Counted from the stretch's first letter, positions 28,789-37,177 are shown. The stretch is DNA of 64,000 nucleotides from Acidobacteriota bacterium (GCA_026394015.1 JAPKZA010000235.1:25534-89533); one strand, 5' to 3'. The notes: generated from the letters alone by a model not told the origin. Numbers and translations are program-made.

Positions 28789-30237
28789 ATGACACTCCCC
28801 CAACCCAAGCCCCATAAGAACCATACTCGCCGATCCTTTCTCTCCCTCCTCGCCCCCGCCCCCACCCGCCCCCACATCATCCTCTGCATGGGCGACGACC
28901 ACGGCTGGAACGAAACCGGCTACAACGGCCATCCCCATCTCAAAACTCCCATCCTCGACCAAATGGCCGCCACCGGCCTCCAACTCGACCGCTTCTATTC
29001 CGCCCACCCCAACTGCTCCCCCACCCGCGGCAGTATCATGACCGGCCGCCACCCCAACCGCTACGGCACCTTCGCCCCCGGCTGGTCCATCCGCCCCGAA
29101 GAAATCACCATCGCCCAACTCCTCAACCAAGCCGGCTACGCCTGCGGTCACTTCGGCAAGTGGCACCTCGGCCCCGTCAAAGCCGACTCCCCCACCTGCC
29201 CCGGCGCCATGGGCTTCCACGAATGGCTCTCCCACGATAACTTCTTCGAAGTCGATCCCATCCTCTCCCGTAACGGTGGCCCCAACCAAAAACTCCCCGG
29301 CGAAAGCTCCGAAATCATCGTTCGCGAAGCTCTCGCCTTCATCGCCAAAGCCAAAGCTCAGGGCAAACCCTCCTTCACCGTCGTCTGGTTCGGCTCCCCC
29401 CATGAACCCTACGTCGGCACCGAACCCTATCTCTCGATGTATAAGGACCTCGCCGACCCCCTCCGCTCCCGCCTCGCCGAAATCACCGCCATGGACCACG
29501 CCATCGGCCAACTCCGCGACGGCCTCCGGTCCAGCGGCCTCCGCGACAACACCCTCCTCTGGTACTGCGGCGACAACGGAGTCCCCCCCGAGGGCCGATC
29601 AACCACCCCGTACCGCGGCCACAAAGGCCAGGTTTACGAAGGCGGCATCCGTGTCCCCGGCATCATCGAATGGCCCGCACGCCTCAAGCCCCGCAAAACC
29701 AGCGTCCACGCGGTAACCACTGACATCCTCCCCACCCTCTGCGACCTCACCGGCATCCCCTTGCCGAAGCGTCCCCTCGACGGCATCAGCCTCCAGCCCC
29801 TTCTCGACGGCAAAATGAAACAGCGTCCCTCCCCCATCTTCTTCTGGGAGTTTCAATCCAACCGCGAGGAAAAGTCGAAACCAGAGCCCTACCTCGACCC
29901 CGCCCTCCAGGAAGGTACCACCCCCACCGCCAAGCTCATGGACGGCAAGTACACCCGCACCTTCCGGAACTTCAAACACCCGCGCATCACCAACTCCGAC
30001 ACGCAAGGCCCCGCCGCCATGCTCGGCAACCGCTTCAAACTCGTCATCGATCCCGACCCCAAAGCGAAGCCCCCCCAGCCGGTCCGCGAGATTTTCGACC
30101 TCGACGCCGACCCCGCCGAAACCAAAGACCTCGCCTCCGCCCAACCAGAACTGGCCAATCACATGGAGATGCAGCTCCGCCTCTGGCAAAAGTCAGTCCT
30201 GGCCAGCTTGACTGGCGCCGACTACAAAACCAGGTAG
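28789..30237 (+). CDS. secreted sulfatase (alkaline-phosphatase superfamily)
   Basis: 482 aa from the ATG at 28789. The leader has twin arginines (HTRRSFLSLLAPA). Metal Asp pair in CMGDDHGW (36-37), Cys-type sulfatase signature CSPTRGSIMTGRHPNRYG (Cys76), GKWHLG, and the late CGDNG metal motif. It is divergent from the secreted protein at 28671, with 117 bp holding both promoters. Together with the gene at 11793 the window carries two exported Cys-type sulfatases of different subgroups; the substrate is not predictable. Confidence 0.92.
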   Translation: MTLPQPKPHKNHTRRSFLSLLAPAPTRPHIILCMGDDHGWNETGYNGHPHLKTPILDQMAATGLQLDRFYSAHPNCSPTRGSIMTGRHPNRYGTFAPGWSIRPEEITIAQLLNQAGYACGHFGKWHLGPVKADSPTCPGAMGFHEWLSHDNFFEVDPILSRNGGPNQKLPGESSEIIVREALAFIAKAKAQGKPSFTVVWFGSPHEPYVGTEPYLSMYKDLADPLRSRLAEITAMDHAIGQLRDGLRSSGLRDNTLLWYCGDNGVPPEGRSTTPYRGHKGQVYEGGIRVPGIIEWPARLKPRKTSVHAVTTDILPTLCDLTGIPLPKRPLDGISLQPLLDGKMKQRPSPIFFWEFQSNREEKSKPEPYLDPALQEGTTPTAKLMDGKYTRTFRNFKHPRITNSDTQGPAAMLGNRFKLVIDPDPKAKPPQPVREIFDLDADPAETKDLASAQPELANHMEMQLRLWQKSVLASLTGADYKTR

Positions 30238-30269
30238 GCCCCCCGTTCTACAGTAAGCTATTGACATCC

Positions 30270-30620
30270 ATGAGCACCCGATCCGAAGCCCTCGCCGTCC
30301 GTCTGGAAGCTGGCGCATCCGCACTCGCCGCCTTCGCCGCCACCCTCTCTGATACCGAATGGCAAACCCCGGTCCCGAAGGATGGCCGCAAGGTCGGTAT
30401 CGTCGTCCACCACGTCGCCAGCGTCTATCCCATCGAAATCCACCTCGCCCAGGAACTCGCCGCCGCGATCCGCGCCCTCACCGACGCCGAACTCGACAAC
30501 GCCGCCCCCGTGTCGCTGAATAGCGACGCCCCCCTCACCTGCCAGTTCCTCCTCGAAGATCACGCCGTCCGCCACAGTTATCACCACCTGGAAAGCCTTC
30601 ACGCAGCGCTCGGCCGTTAG
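30270..30620 (+). CDS. DinB-like protein, possibly internally shortened
   Basis: 116 aa. Features of the DinB/YfiT four-helix metalloprotein fold are visible: GRKVGIVVHHVASVYPIEIHLAQ with one metal His, and a C-terminal LLEDHAVRHSYHHLESLHAAL with two more. Relatives are usually about 150-170 aa; the stretch between LAQELAA and AIRALTDAELDNAAP looks compressed, consistent with loss of one helix. The ATG at 30270 was chosen over a TTG three codons upstream. It lies between the sulfatase and the glycoside hydrolase on the same strand with short gaps. Confidence 0.65.
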   Translation: MSTRSEALAVRLEAGASALAAFAATLSDTEWQTPVPKDGRKVGIVVHHVASVYPIEIHLAQELAAAIRALTDAELDNAAPVSLNSDAPLTCQFLLEDHAVRHSYHHLESLHAALGR

Positions 30621-30631
30621 CGTTTAAGCAT

Positions 30632-32710
30632 ATGCTGCGCTTCCTGCTCTGTGCCCTACTGCCGTTGGCCGGGCTTGCCCAAGCCCAGGAGTTGCTGCTC
30701 AACTCCTTCGAATCCGAAGACGACCTCGCCGTAATCGTTCCCCGCGACACCAAAGTACGTCCCACCGAAAAGGGCGTCACCCACGGCACCCGGGCCCTCG
30801 AAATCGAATTCAGCCGCGTCGCCTTCCCCGCCCTATTTTTCCGCCCGGCCGCCCCCCTCGACCTTCGCGAGTGGGGCGAAATCGCCTACGACATCACCAA
30901 CACCGGAAACGCGCCCGTCCGCTTCAACGTCCGTGTCGATGACGATTACCGTCCCGACGGAGTCGGCACCTCCCGCAACGGCGTCGGCACCCTCGAACCC
31001 GGCGCCACCGCCACCTTCGTCTTCCCCCTCGCCAACCGCGACCCCCTCGCCTTCGGCATGCGCGGCCTGCCCACCGGGCCCGACGCGCGCAACCTCGGCA
31101 GCACCGGCACCCATATCTTAAACCTCGCCAGCATCGCCCAGATGCAGATCTTCCTGCCCTCCCCCACCGAGCCCATCACCCTCATCCTCGACAACCTCCG
31201 CCTCCGCAAAGCCTTTCCCCTCGAACGCATCGTCGACCGCTTCGGCCAGTTCGCCCCCGCCACCTGGCCCGGCAAGCTGACCGCCGACGAAGACTTCCCC
31301 GCCCGCCGAGCCACCGAAGAGGCCTTCCTTTCCACCACCGGCACCTTCGGCGGCCGCTCCCTCTACGGCGGATACGCCGCCGGCCCCCGCCTGGAACCCA
31401 CCGGCTTCTTCCGCGCCGCCAAACACGCCGGACGCTGGTGGCTCGTCGACCCCGACGGCTGGCTCTTCTTCTCCACCGGCTTCAACTCCATTTCGCTCTC
31501 CCAGACCACCTTCACCACCGCACGCGAGTCCATGTTCACCTGGCTCCCCAGCGACACCGATCCCCTCGCCCGCCACTACGGCACCGCCACCGCCGTCCAG
31601 GGACCCATCCCCTCCGGCACCACCTACAACTTCCAGACCGCCAATCTCGAACGCAAATACGGCCCCAGCTACGTCGAAGACTGGCGCGCCACCGCCCTCG
31701 CCCGCCTCCCCGCCTGGGGCTTCAACACCATCGGCAACTGGTCCGATCCCGCCCTCCACCGCCGCGGGGTTGCCTACGTCACCACCGCCTCGCTCTGGGG
31801 CAGCTTCAACACCGTCCCCAACCTCGGCCAAGGAACCGATCGCCTCCCCGACCCCTTCGACCCCCGCTTTGCCACCGACGTTAACGCCCGCCTCCTCCCC
31901 GTCCTCACCCCCGCCTTGGGCGATCCCTGGTGCCTCGGCCACTTCGTCGACAACGAACTCAACTGGGGCTCCACCGCCAGCGACCGCACCCGCTACGGAG
32001 TCGCCCTCGGCGCGTTGGCCCAATCCGCCGCCAACTCCCCCGCCCGCCGAGCCCTAGGCACCCTCCTCGCCACCCGTTACGGCGCCATCGCGAACCTCAA
32101 CGCCGCCTGGGGCACGCAATTCGCCGATTGGAACGCGCTCACCGCCCCCGCCACCATTACCGCCGCCATGCGCCCCGACCTTGCCCTGCTCACGACCGCC
32201 TACGCCCGCGAGTATTTCCGCGTCGTCCGCGACGAAATCCGCCGCATCGACCCCGATCACCTCTATCTCGGCTCCCGCTTTCACATCAACAATCCCGACA
32301 TCATCGCCGGGGCCGCCGAGATGACCGATGTGCTGAGCTTTAACATCTACCAGCAGGCCATCGTACCGGCGAACTGGGCGATCCTACAGCAGTTGGACCG
32401 CCCGGCCCTCATCGGCGAGTTCCATTTCGGAGCCCTCGACCGCGGCATGTTCCACACCGGCTTGCAGTCCACCGGCTCGCAAGCCGAACGCGCCGCGGCC
32501 TTCACCCGCTATCTGCAGAGCGTCGCCGACCATCCCAACTTCGTCGGCGCCCACTGGTTCCAATATACGGACCAAGCCCTCACCGGCCGCCCCCGCGACG
32601 GCGAAAACTACAACATCGGGTTTGTCACCATCGTCGATACGCCCTACCCGGAGATGGTCAACGCCGCCCGGGATCTGCACGAAGGAATCTACCTCCGGCG
32701 ACTGCGCTAA
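30632..32710 (+). CDS. secreted clan-A glycoside hydrolase (beta-agarase/GH50-like)
   Basis: 692 aa with a signal peptide (MLRFLLCALLPLAGLAQAQ). An N-terminal carbohydrate-binding-like beta sandwich (about 22-195) precedes a TIM barrel introduced by GRWWLVDPDGWLFFSTGFNS, a motif of GH50-type agarases and relatives. Likely acid/base Glu442 in HFVDNELNWG and nucleophile Glu596 in PALIGEFHFGA fit the 4/7 superfamily arrangement; the NLNAAWGTQFADWNAL segment resembles GH42. Probably a retaining beta-galactosidase/agarase-like enzyme acting outside the cytoplasm. The stop is shared with a PIN-toxin stub (CTAA). Confidence 0.75.
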   Translation: MLRFLLCALLPLAGLAQAQELLLNSFESEDDLAVIVPRDTKVRPTEKGVTHGTRALEIEFSRVAFPALFFRPAAPLDLREWGEIAYDITNTGNAPVRFNVRVDDDYRPDGVGTSRNGVGTLEPGATATFVFPLANRDPLAFGMRGLPTGPDARNLGSTGTHILNLASIAQMQIFLPSPTEPITLILDNLRLRKAFPLERIVDRFGQFAPATWPGKLTADEDFPARRATEEAFLSTTGTFGGRSLYGGYAAGPRLEPTGFFRAAKHAGRWWLVDPDGWLFFSTGFNSISLSQTTFTTARESMFTWLPSDTDPLARHYGTATAVQGPIPSGTTYNFQTANLERKYGPSYVEDWRATALARLPAWGFNTIGNWSDPALHRRGVAYVTTASLWGSFNTVPNLGQGTDRLPDPFDPRFATDVNARLLPVLTPALGDPWCLGHFVDNELNWGSTASDRTRYGVALGALAQSAANSPARRALGTLLATRYGAIANLNAAWGTQFADWNALTAPATITAAMRPDLALLTTAYAREYFRVVRDEIRRIDPDHLYLGSRFHINNPDIIAGAAEMTDVLSFNIYQQAIVPANWAILQQLDRPALIGEFHFGALDRGMFHTGLQSTGSQAERAAAFTRYLQSVADHPNFVGAHWFQYTDQALTGRPRDGENYNIGFVTIVDTPYPEMVNAARDLHEGIYLRRLR

Positions 32711-32829
32711 ACGCCGCTGTCCTCTCGCGCGGGTCTCGCCACCAAGTCCACGGCAGTTTGGTATTTTGCCCCCACACCCCTATCTTCCACAGAGCTCAGG
32801 ACGTTGGTATCAACGAATTCAGAGGTCAT
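32707..32829 (-). pseudogene. truncated PIN-domain toxin (40 aa)
   Basis: ATG at 32829, overlapping the antitoxin end by 11 nt. MTSEFVDTNVLSSVEDRGVGAKYQTAVDLVARPAREDSGV is the first third of a PIN toxin, with the first catalytic Asp in FVDTNVL. It then stops at a TAG that shares bases with the glycoside hydrolase stop. The remaining acidic residues of the RNase site are missing, so it cannot be an active nuclease. Confidence 0.8.
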
Positions 32830-33091
32830 GGATTTCGTCGCGATTCCACGTGATCTCGCCGCCGATCCCTCGGTCAGGCACCTCTTGGAGACGCCGAATG
32901 AGACGCGAGGCCGCCGCCTCCCGCTCACTCTCCTCCACCAGCATTCGCTCGATCGCTTCTTTCACAACCGTAGTCATCGACTGGTTTCTGATCGCGGCGC
33001 GGTCCCGCACCCGACCGATCAATTGCTCAGGAAGGTGGATCGTTAGATTTTCACCAGCGCCCAGATCTTTTAGAGTATTCCATGAACCCAT
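32819..33091 (-). CDS. ribbon-helix-helix (CopG-like) antitoxin
   Basis: 90 aa: an N-terminal beta strand ENLTIHLPEQLIGRVRDRAAIRNQSMTTVVKEAIERMLVEE forms an RHH DNA-binding domain, then a helical tail (SEREAAASRLIRRLQEVPDRGIGGEITWNRDEIHDL) for toxin contact. It is coupled to the truncated PIN toxin that follows, so it is an orphaned antitoxin. The exact start is uncertain; the region before LTIHLP is not conserved. Confidence 0.75.
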   Translation of the reverse strand: MGSWNTLKDLGAGENLTIHLPEQLIGRVRDRAAIRNQSMTTVVKEAIERMLVEESEREAAASRLIRRLQEVPDRGIGGEITWNRDEIHDL

Positions 33092-33099
33092 CCGGCGGG

Positions 33100-33409
33100 A
33101 GCGGAACTATCTGGAGCAACAATCAGCCCCTCTCCGCCAGGAATTGCGGAATGCATGGGACAGACATAAACTATGGGCGTGGAGAAGCAGAAGACGTTTT
33201 CTTCAAAGGGCTGTTCGTCTTCCGTTGAGACGTGCGACATTCGATTTCGCAAAATGAAATACTACGCGCTTGGACGGAGCGACGTGGGACGATAGCTCTT
33301 CGTCGCGTTCGCACTCCGCGGCACACTGGTGCGAGTAATCTCCGGCCGGGACAGGAATCGAAGAGAAAGGAGCGCCTATGAAGTCGACGAAAAAGAAGCC
33401 GATGCCTGA
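33100..33409 (+). pseudogene. decayed BrnT-like toxin
   Basis: Toxin-like sequence in two frames: GRGEAEDVFFKGLFVF (about 33175-33228), then, shifted by one base, KYYALGRSDVGR-stop-LFVAFALRGTLVRVISGRDRNRRERSAYE to the TGA at 33407. The in-frame TAG at 33293-33295 stands where relatives have Tyr (GRYLF). VRVISARD-like and RRERxxYE are hallmarks of the BrnT/DUF4258-like toxins that pair with BrnA antitoxins. The 3' end overlaps the BrnA-like gene start by 32 nt, as in intact pairs. N-terminal limits are approximate. Confidence 0.65.
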
Positions 33410-33651
33410 GTTCCGAGCAGAAGCAGAGGAGCGCACCTTCTGGAGCGAGAACGATTCGACTCAGTTCATCGAGTGGCGCACCGCGGCTCGACAGAAATTT
33501 CCGCAGCTCAAGCCGACGCTGCGAACCATTTCGTCGCGCCTTCCCCGTTTCGATGATCGAGGATCTCAAGATCCTGGCGGAACGGATAAAGGCACAGCGG
33601 AGTAAGGGATCGTCGGATCAAGCCGGATTCGAAGGATCGGCCAGGACGTAG
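33378..33651 (+). pseudogene. BrnA/CopG-like antitoxin with frameshift
   Basis: MKSTKKKPMPEFRAEAEERTFWSENDSTQFIEWRTA...LKPTLRTIS is the conserved start of BrnA-type antitoxins. At the C-run 33543-33546 there is one C too many: after it the family sequence (VSMIEDLKILAERIKAQRS) continues in the +1 frame to a TAG at 33649. As written, the ORF ends at 33605 with an unrelated tail. Even the restored reading seems to lack about 15 residues of the RHH helix usually found after EDLKILA. A good GAAAGGAG ribosome-binding site precedes the ATG. Confidence 0.7.
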
Positions 33652-33980
33652 ATCTGCGCGTCCAGCTCCCCGTCGGCCAGGCGGACGGGAGTTACCACTC
33701 GCCGATAGCCAGGGCCTTCAAACTCATCGAGACGGGCCCAGTGATCCGGCAGATCCAAGGATTCCAAAAGGTAAACGGCGACGGCTGAACCCGATGGATC
33801 GAGGATCAACCCAGGGTAGCCCAGCGCAGCGCCCCAACCGACGTCGATCAGTTTGCCCTGCACGGTCCCTTGCACCCATCGGCCCCGGAGATCGGCCAAC
33901 TCGTGGTGGTTCACCCGTCCAGGAACAAGCGTTCCGTAAACAGCCAAGCGAGTATTTTCGCTGTGATCAGGGTCGGACAA
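33618..33980 (-). CDS. gamma-glutamylcyclotransferase-like (AIG2/GGCT fold) protein
   Basis: 120 aa. RLAVYGTLVPGRVNHHEL is the substrate-binding YGTL loop of the GGCT/AIG2 fold; ARLDEFEGPGYRRVVTPV contains the conserved catalytic Glu region (LDEFEG.GYRR). It probably cleaves gamma-glutamyl peptides or handles gamma-glutamylamines; substrate class is not resolved. The end faces the broken BrnA gene. Confidence 0.85.
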   Translation of the reverse strand: MSDPDHSENTRLAVYGTLVPGRVNHHELADLRGRWVQGTVQGKLIDVGWGAALGYPGLILDPSGSAVAVYLLESLDLPDHWARLDEFEGPGYRRVVTPVRLADGELDAQIYVLADPSNPA

Positions 33981-34320
33981 GCGGATTCATGACCTCCACC
34001 CCATTATGCGACGAAGGCGACCGACCGCCGTGCGCGCCGCCAAAGAGCCCTGCCCCGTTGCGTCCGTAAGTGTCGATCGGCACCTGAAATCCGTAAGGCC
34101 AGAGGGCGGACAGCTACGATCGTCGAAGCGCCTCAAAATCCCCCCGAAAAGGCGCCGAAAATGCTCGATCTTTTGAATCGCCAGCTTCACCGGACGAATG
34201 CATTTCGTAGGGTGAAGCGGCGAACGATTGAAGGAGTAACTTCGGTGGGACACGTGGCTTGGTCACCCACCTTCTAGACCACAGCCGCCTTGGCGGCGCT
34301 ATTGTTAAGGAGAGGTCGCC
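33981..34320. other. 340-bp spacer without a recognisable gene
   Basis: Short ORFs on both strands show no conserved motif. The segment lies between the GGCT-like gene and a broken antitoxin-like ORF, in the decayed accessory region. A TTAAGGAGAGGT ribosome-binding site at about 34305-34316 belongs to the next ORF. Confidence 0.5.
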
Positions 34321-34521
34321 ATGAGCCGCGAAGAGCAACTCGAACAACGAATCACCGAATTGAACGCTGCCGAATTGAAAGAGCCGCGAGCAGGGTTTGG
34401 TCACGATGCGGCCGACGTCTGGGACCGCTAGATTGAAAGCGATTCCAGGAACGGCAAGTTGCGTCGGCTGATCGATCAAGCTCTCGCTGATGATGGTGCC
34501 GGTCACTCGACAGCACGGTGA
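34321..34521 (+). pseudogene. small antitoxin-like ORF interrupted by an amber codon
   Basis: ATG at 34321 behind a strong AAGGAGAGG. The 66-codon frame reads MSREEQLEQRITELNAAEL ... AADVWDR-stop-IESDSRNGKLRRLIDQALADDGAG. It matches a widespread family of about 65-75-aa proteins with a (A/N)WDRQIE(A/E)D...GKLDxLxxEALxxH/DxxG pattern, often found upstream of RelE-like toxins. The TAG at 34429-34431 replaces the conserved Gln (CAG). No toxin follows. Family assignment is from memory of the pattern and is moderate. Confidence 0.5.
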
Positions 34522-34545
34522 ACCACCGGGCCTCCCCGGAATGGT

Positions 34546-35178
34546 TCACTTATCCTTCCGCAAGATGGCCAGAACTTCGTTGCCGAACGCAGTTCTCCCG
34601 GCCGTGAACCCCAACAACGCATATCCCTGCGCACCAGCGTCCTGTAGCTCCTTTTGCATTGTGGAGGCCCGCGTCGTCGCCAGCAGGCGATAGGAAGAAG
34701 GTGCCTGGTTCTTTTGCGAATCCAGTTCCATAATCACGACAACCTCCTTCCCCCCCGTCGCGGCTTCGAACACGGTGTGATCCAGATACGAATACCCACC
34801 ATCCGCCAACTGCTGCATCTCGGCTTGCATCGTCGACGTCCTGCTGGTGGCCAGCAATCGGTACTTGCGGATTTCCTGGCTCCCGCCAACCGGCTCCTTC
34901 ACCATTGCAATAATGACCTGCCCCCCATTCGTCGCCTTGCCCCCCATCACCCGGCTGAAGCGGTACCCCGCCGCGGCCCCTTCATTCAGCTCTTTCTCCA
35001 TCGTCGACGTCTTCGAAGTCGCGAGCATTCGGTAGTCGAACGAAGGCTCGGCACCGCTGACGGCCACGGTCATAGCCAGACCGACGATCAGAATGGCGGT
35101 CGCCTGCAGCGCGATCTGCGCCGTGCTCCTGGCTATGTTCTGGATGGAACGATTCTGGAACTGCGTTTGGTTAAACAT
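34546..35178 (-). CDS. exported protein with three tandem DUF4177-like repeats
   Basis: 210 aa from the ATG at 35178 (GAGGAG ribosome-binding site). A signal/TM segment (about 20-44, IALQATAILIVGLAMTVAVSGA) is followed by three ~52-residue repeats, each starting with YR(M/L)LAT(S/T)(K/R)xSTM and containing G(Y)(R/S/A) then a VxVI(A)M/L strand: about 49-100, 103-155, 158-210. The unit resembles the small alpha-beta DUF4177 fold. It is divergent from a TetR-family gene, with twin palindromic operators between (35209-35245), so it is very likely the TetR target. Function unknown. Confidence 0.75.
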   Translation of the reverse strand: MFNQTQFQNRSIQNIARSTAQIALQATAILIVGLAMTVAVSGAEPSFDYRMLATSKTSTMEKELNEGAAAGYRFSRVMGGKATNGGQVIIAMVKEPVGGSQEIRKYRLLATSRTSTMQAEMQQLADGGYSYLDHTVFEAATGGKEVVVIMELDSQKNQAPSSYRLLATTRASTMQKELQDAGAQGYALLGFTAGRTAFGNEVLAILRKDK

Positions 35179-35208
35179 TGGATCTCCTCTCTCTCTAATG
35201 GTTCTATT

Positions 35209-35245
35209 TGTGTATAGCGTACACAGATAAGTGTATGGTATACAC
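35209..35245. promoter_or_regulatory. twin palindromic TetR-type operators
   Basis: Two related inverted repeats, GTGTATAGCGTACAC (35210-35224) and GTGTATGGTATACAC (35231-35245), have centres 21 bp apart, two helical turns. They share arms GTGTA/TACAC. They lie between the divergent triplicated-repeat gene and the TetR-family gene, 32 bp from the former's start and 40 bp from the latter's, exactly where a dimeric TetR repressor would control both promoters. Confidence 0.8.
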
Positions 35246-35284
35246 AGTAGCTCTGTCAATCGTTTTTTAAACATCAGGAGTCAC

Positions 35285-36163
35285 ATGGCAGCCAGGACCG
35301 GGCAGAAGAACCCCAAGACCTCTACCGCCCCAACCGTCCCCAACAGCAACGAAAGCAACGCCAGCAGCGAAACCAACGCCGAAGACCTGCGCAAGCGAAG
35401 CCGACTGCTCTGGGAAACCCAACCCCGACCCGGCCGCGGCCCGCGACCCATGGTGTCTCGGGAGGACGTCGTCCAAGCCGCGATCAGCATCGCAGACCGG
35501 GACGGTCTCGCCGCGCTAACGATGCAGGCCGTTGCCCAGCGCCTCGGGTTCACGACGATGGCCCTCTATCGTTACTTCCCCAACAAAGAAGCCCTCATTG
35601 ATGCCTCGGTCGACGCGGCCCTGGGCACGCCGCCACAGCGGAGCGGTCCGCGAGAAGGGTGGCGCAAGGAAGTAACGTACTGGGCCCACGCAAAGCGAAC
35701 CATGTTGTGTGCCCGGCCGTGGCTCGCCGAACTGCCGTTCGTCGCGGCTCCCCACGGACCCAACTGGCTCAGCTGGCACGAGGCCTTCTTACAGACCATC
35801 GCCGAAGCCGGCTTGAGTCCAGAAGATAAGATGGACGTGCTCAGCGCCGTCCACGGCTATGTGGGCGGAAGCTCGGATACGGCCATCTCTTTAGCCAGAG
35901 CCGTGTCGCGTGGCATCACCTTTGAGCAGTGGGCCCAAGCCGTCGGCTCAGATCTTTGCCGCGCCATCGACGACCCCCGCTACCCCCTTCTGTCCGCCAT
36001 TCTCACGTCCAAATCGGGCGGCATCTCCGAACAGTCCCCGTTGCCGGCCCGCGGTGGCCGCCCTCGGACGATGGACGAGAGCTTCGATTTCGGCCTGGAT
36101 CGTCTCTTGGACGGAATCGAGCGTTATATCGACTCTCTGCCACCAGCAAATCCAGCCCCTTGA
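35285..36163 (+). CDS. TetR/AcrR-family transcriptional regulator
   Basis: 292 aa. An unusual N-terminal extension of about 50 residues rich in Asn/Ser/Lys precedes the TetR_N domain (VSREDVVQAAISIADRDGLAALTMQAVAQRLGFTTMALYRYFPNKEALIDA). The C-terminal ligand domain is of the TetR_C_11-like kind (WAHAKRTMLCARPWLAELPF, GLSPEDKMDVLSAVHGYVGG). The ATG at 35285 follows a CAGGAG. Divergent from the triplicated-repeat gene with twin operators between. The ligand is unknown; this subgroup often responds to drugs. Confidence 0.9.
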   Translation: MAARTGQKNPKTSTAPTVPNSNESNASSETNAEDLRKRSRLLWETQPRPGRGPRPMVSREDVVQAAISIADRDGLAALTMQAVAQRLGFTTMALYRYFPNKEALIDASVDAALGTPPQRSGPREGWRKEVTYWAHAKRTMLCARPWLAELPFVAAPHGPNWLSWHEAFLQTIAEAGLSPEDKMDVLSAVHGYVGGSSDTAISLARAVSRGITFEQWAQAVGSDLCRAIDDPRYPLLSAILTSKSGGISEQSPLPARGGRPRTMDESFDFGLDRLLDGIERYIDSLPPANPAP

Positions 36164-36189
36164 AACCCGTACCCGTTTAGACTCAAGGC

Positions 36190-37089
36190 ATGTCGAATCC
36201 GGATTTCAACCTGCTCATCACGCTCGATGCAGTGCTCGCGGAAGGGAGTGTTGCCGGTGCCGCACGACGAATGGGGCTTAGCCCGTCAGCCATGAGCCGC
36301 GCCCTGGCGAGGTTGCGACTAACCACCGGCGATCCACTCTTGGTCAGAGCCGGGCGCGGGCTCGTCCCTACCCCTCGTGCGGTGGAACTCCGCGCCCAGA
36401 TCAGTCAAATTGTCGACGCGGCAAAAAGAGTTCTGCGCCCCGCGGAAACCCTCAACCTCAAACAGCTCACCCAAACCTTCACCCTGCGAACCAGCGAAGG
36501 CTTTGTCGAAAACTTCGGGCCGCACCTGATCGCCCAAGTCGAAAGGGAGGCTCCCGGCGTACGCTTGCGCTTCGTGCAGAAACCAAACAAAGACGGCGCG
36601 CCCCTCCGCGAAGGAACCGTGGATCTGGAAACCGGCGTCGTCGAAAGCTCGACGGCTCCGGAACTGCGTACCCAGGAACTGTTTCGAGACCGCTACATCG
36701 GCGTCGTACGCAAGGGACACGCGCTGGCCAAGGGCAAGATCACCCCTGCCCGCTATGCGGCCGGTGGTCACATCTACGTCTCCCGGGACGGTCTCGACAA
36801 GGGCCCGATCGATGAAGCCCTGACTCCCTTCGGGCTGGAACGCAAGATCATCACGATCGTCGGCGGCTTTTCCACCGCGCTCGCTCTCGCCCGCGCCTCC
36901 GACTGGATCGCCAGTGTTCCCGAGAGACATACCGGCGTCCTGCGTGACGGAATGCACAGCTTTCCCCTTCCGGTCTCTACGCCGCCGTTCACCGTTTCTC
37001 TGCTCTGGCACCCCCGCCTGGACGCCGATCCTGCCCACCGCTGGTTGCGCGGCCTCGTACTGGCAACCTGCCGTCACCAGCCCGAATAA
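36190..37089 (+). CDS. LysR-family transcriptional regulator
   Basis: 299 aa. N-terminal winged HTH (FNLLITLDAVLAEGSVAGAARRMGLSPSAMSRALARLRLTTGDPLLVRAGRGLVPT), linker helix, then a periplasmic-binding-like effector domain (about 95-295, FTLRTSEGFVENFGPHLIAQVEREAPGVRLRF, a NodD/PcpR-like group). It follows the TetR gene by 26 nt on the same strand, and precedes a cupin-like gene by 88 nt that is its likely target or partner. Confidence 0.92.
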   Translation: MSNPDFNLLITLDAVLAEGSVAGAARRMGLSPSAMSRALARLRLTTGDPLLVRAGRGLVPTPRAVELRAQISQIVDAAKRVLRPAETLNLKQLTQTFTLRTSEGFVENFGPHLIAQVEREAPGVRLRFVQKPNKDGAPLREGTVDLETGVVESSTAPELRTQELFRDRYIGVVRKGHALAKGKITPARYAAGGHIYVSRDGLDKGPIDEALTPFGLERKIITIVGGFSTALALARASDWIASVPERHTGVLRDGMHSFPLPVSTPPFTVSLLWHPRLDADPAHRWLRGLVLATCRHQPE

Positions 37090-37177
37090 CGCGCCAAACG
37101 CACCTATACAGTGCAAGTGCCGCGTCTTCCGCCATACCACACCAACTGCTACCTTGGAGCGGGACGAAACGAAAAAC

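Noticed and set aside
28672..29511. 280-codon N-terminal extension of the secreted protein at 26389
   Set aside because: Antisense to the sulfatase gene with low-complexity Gly/Asp/Val sequence; the ATG at 28671 starts a good signal peptide.
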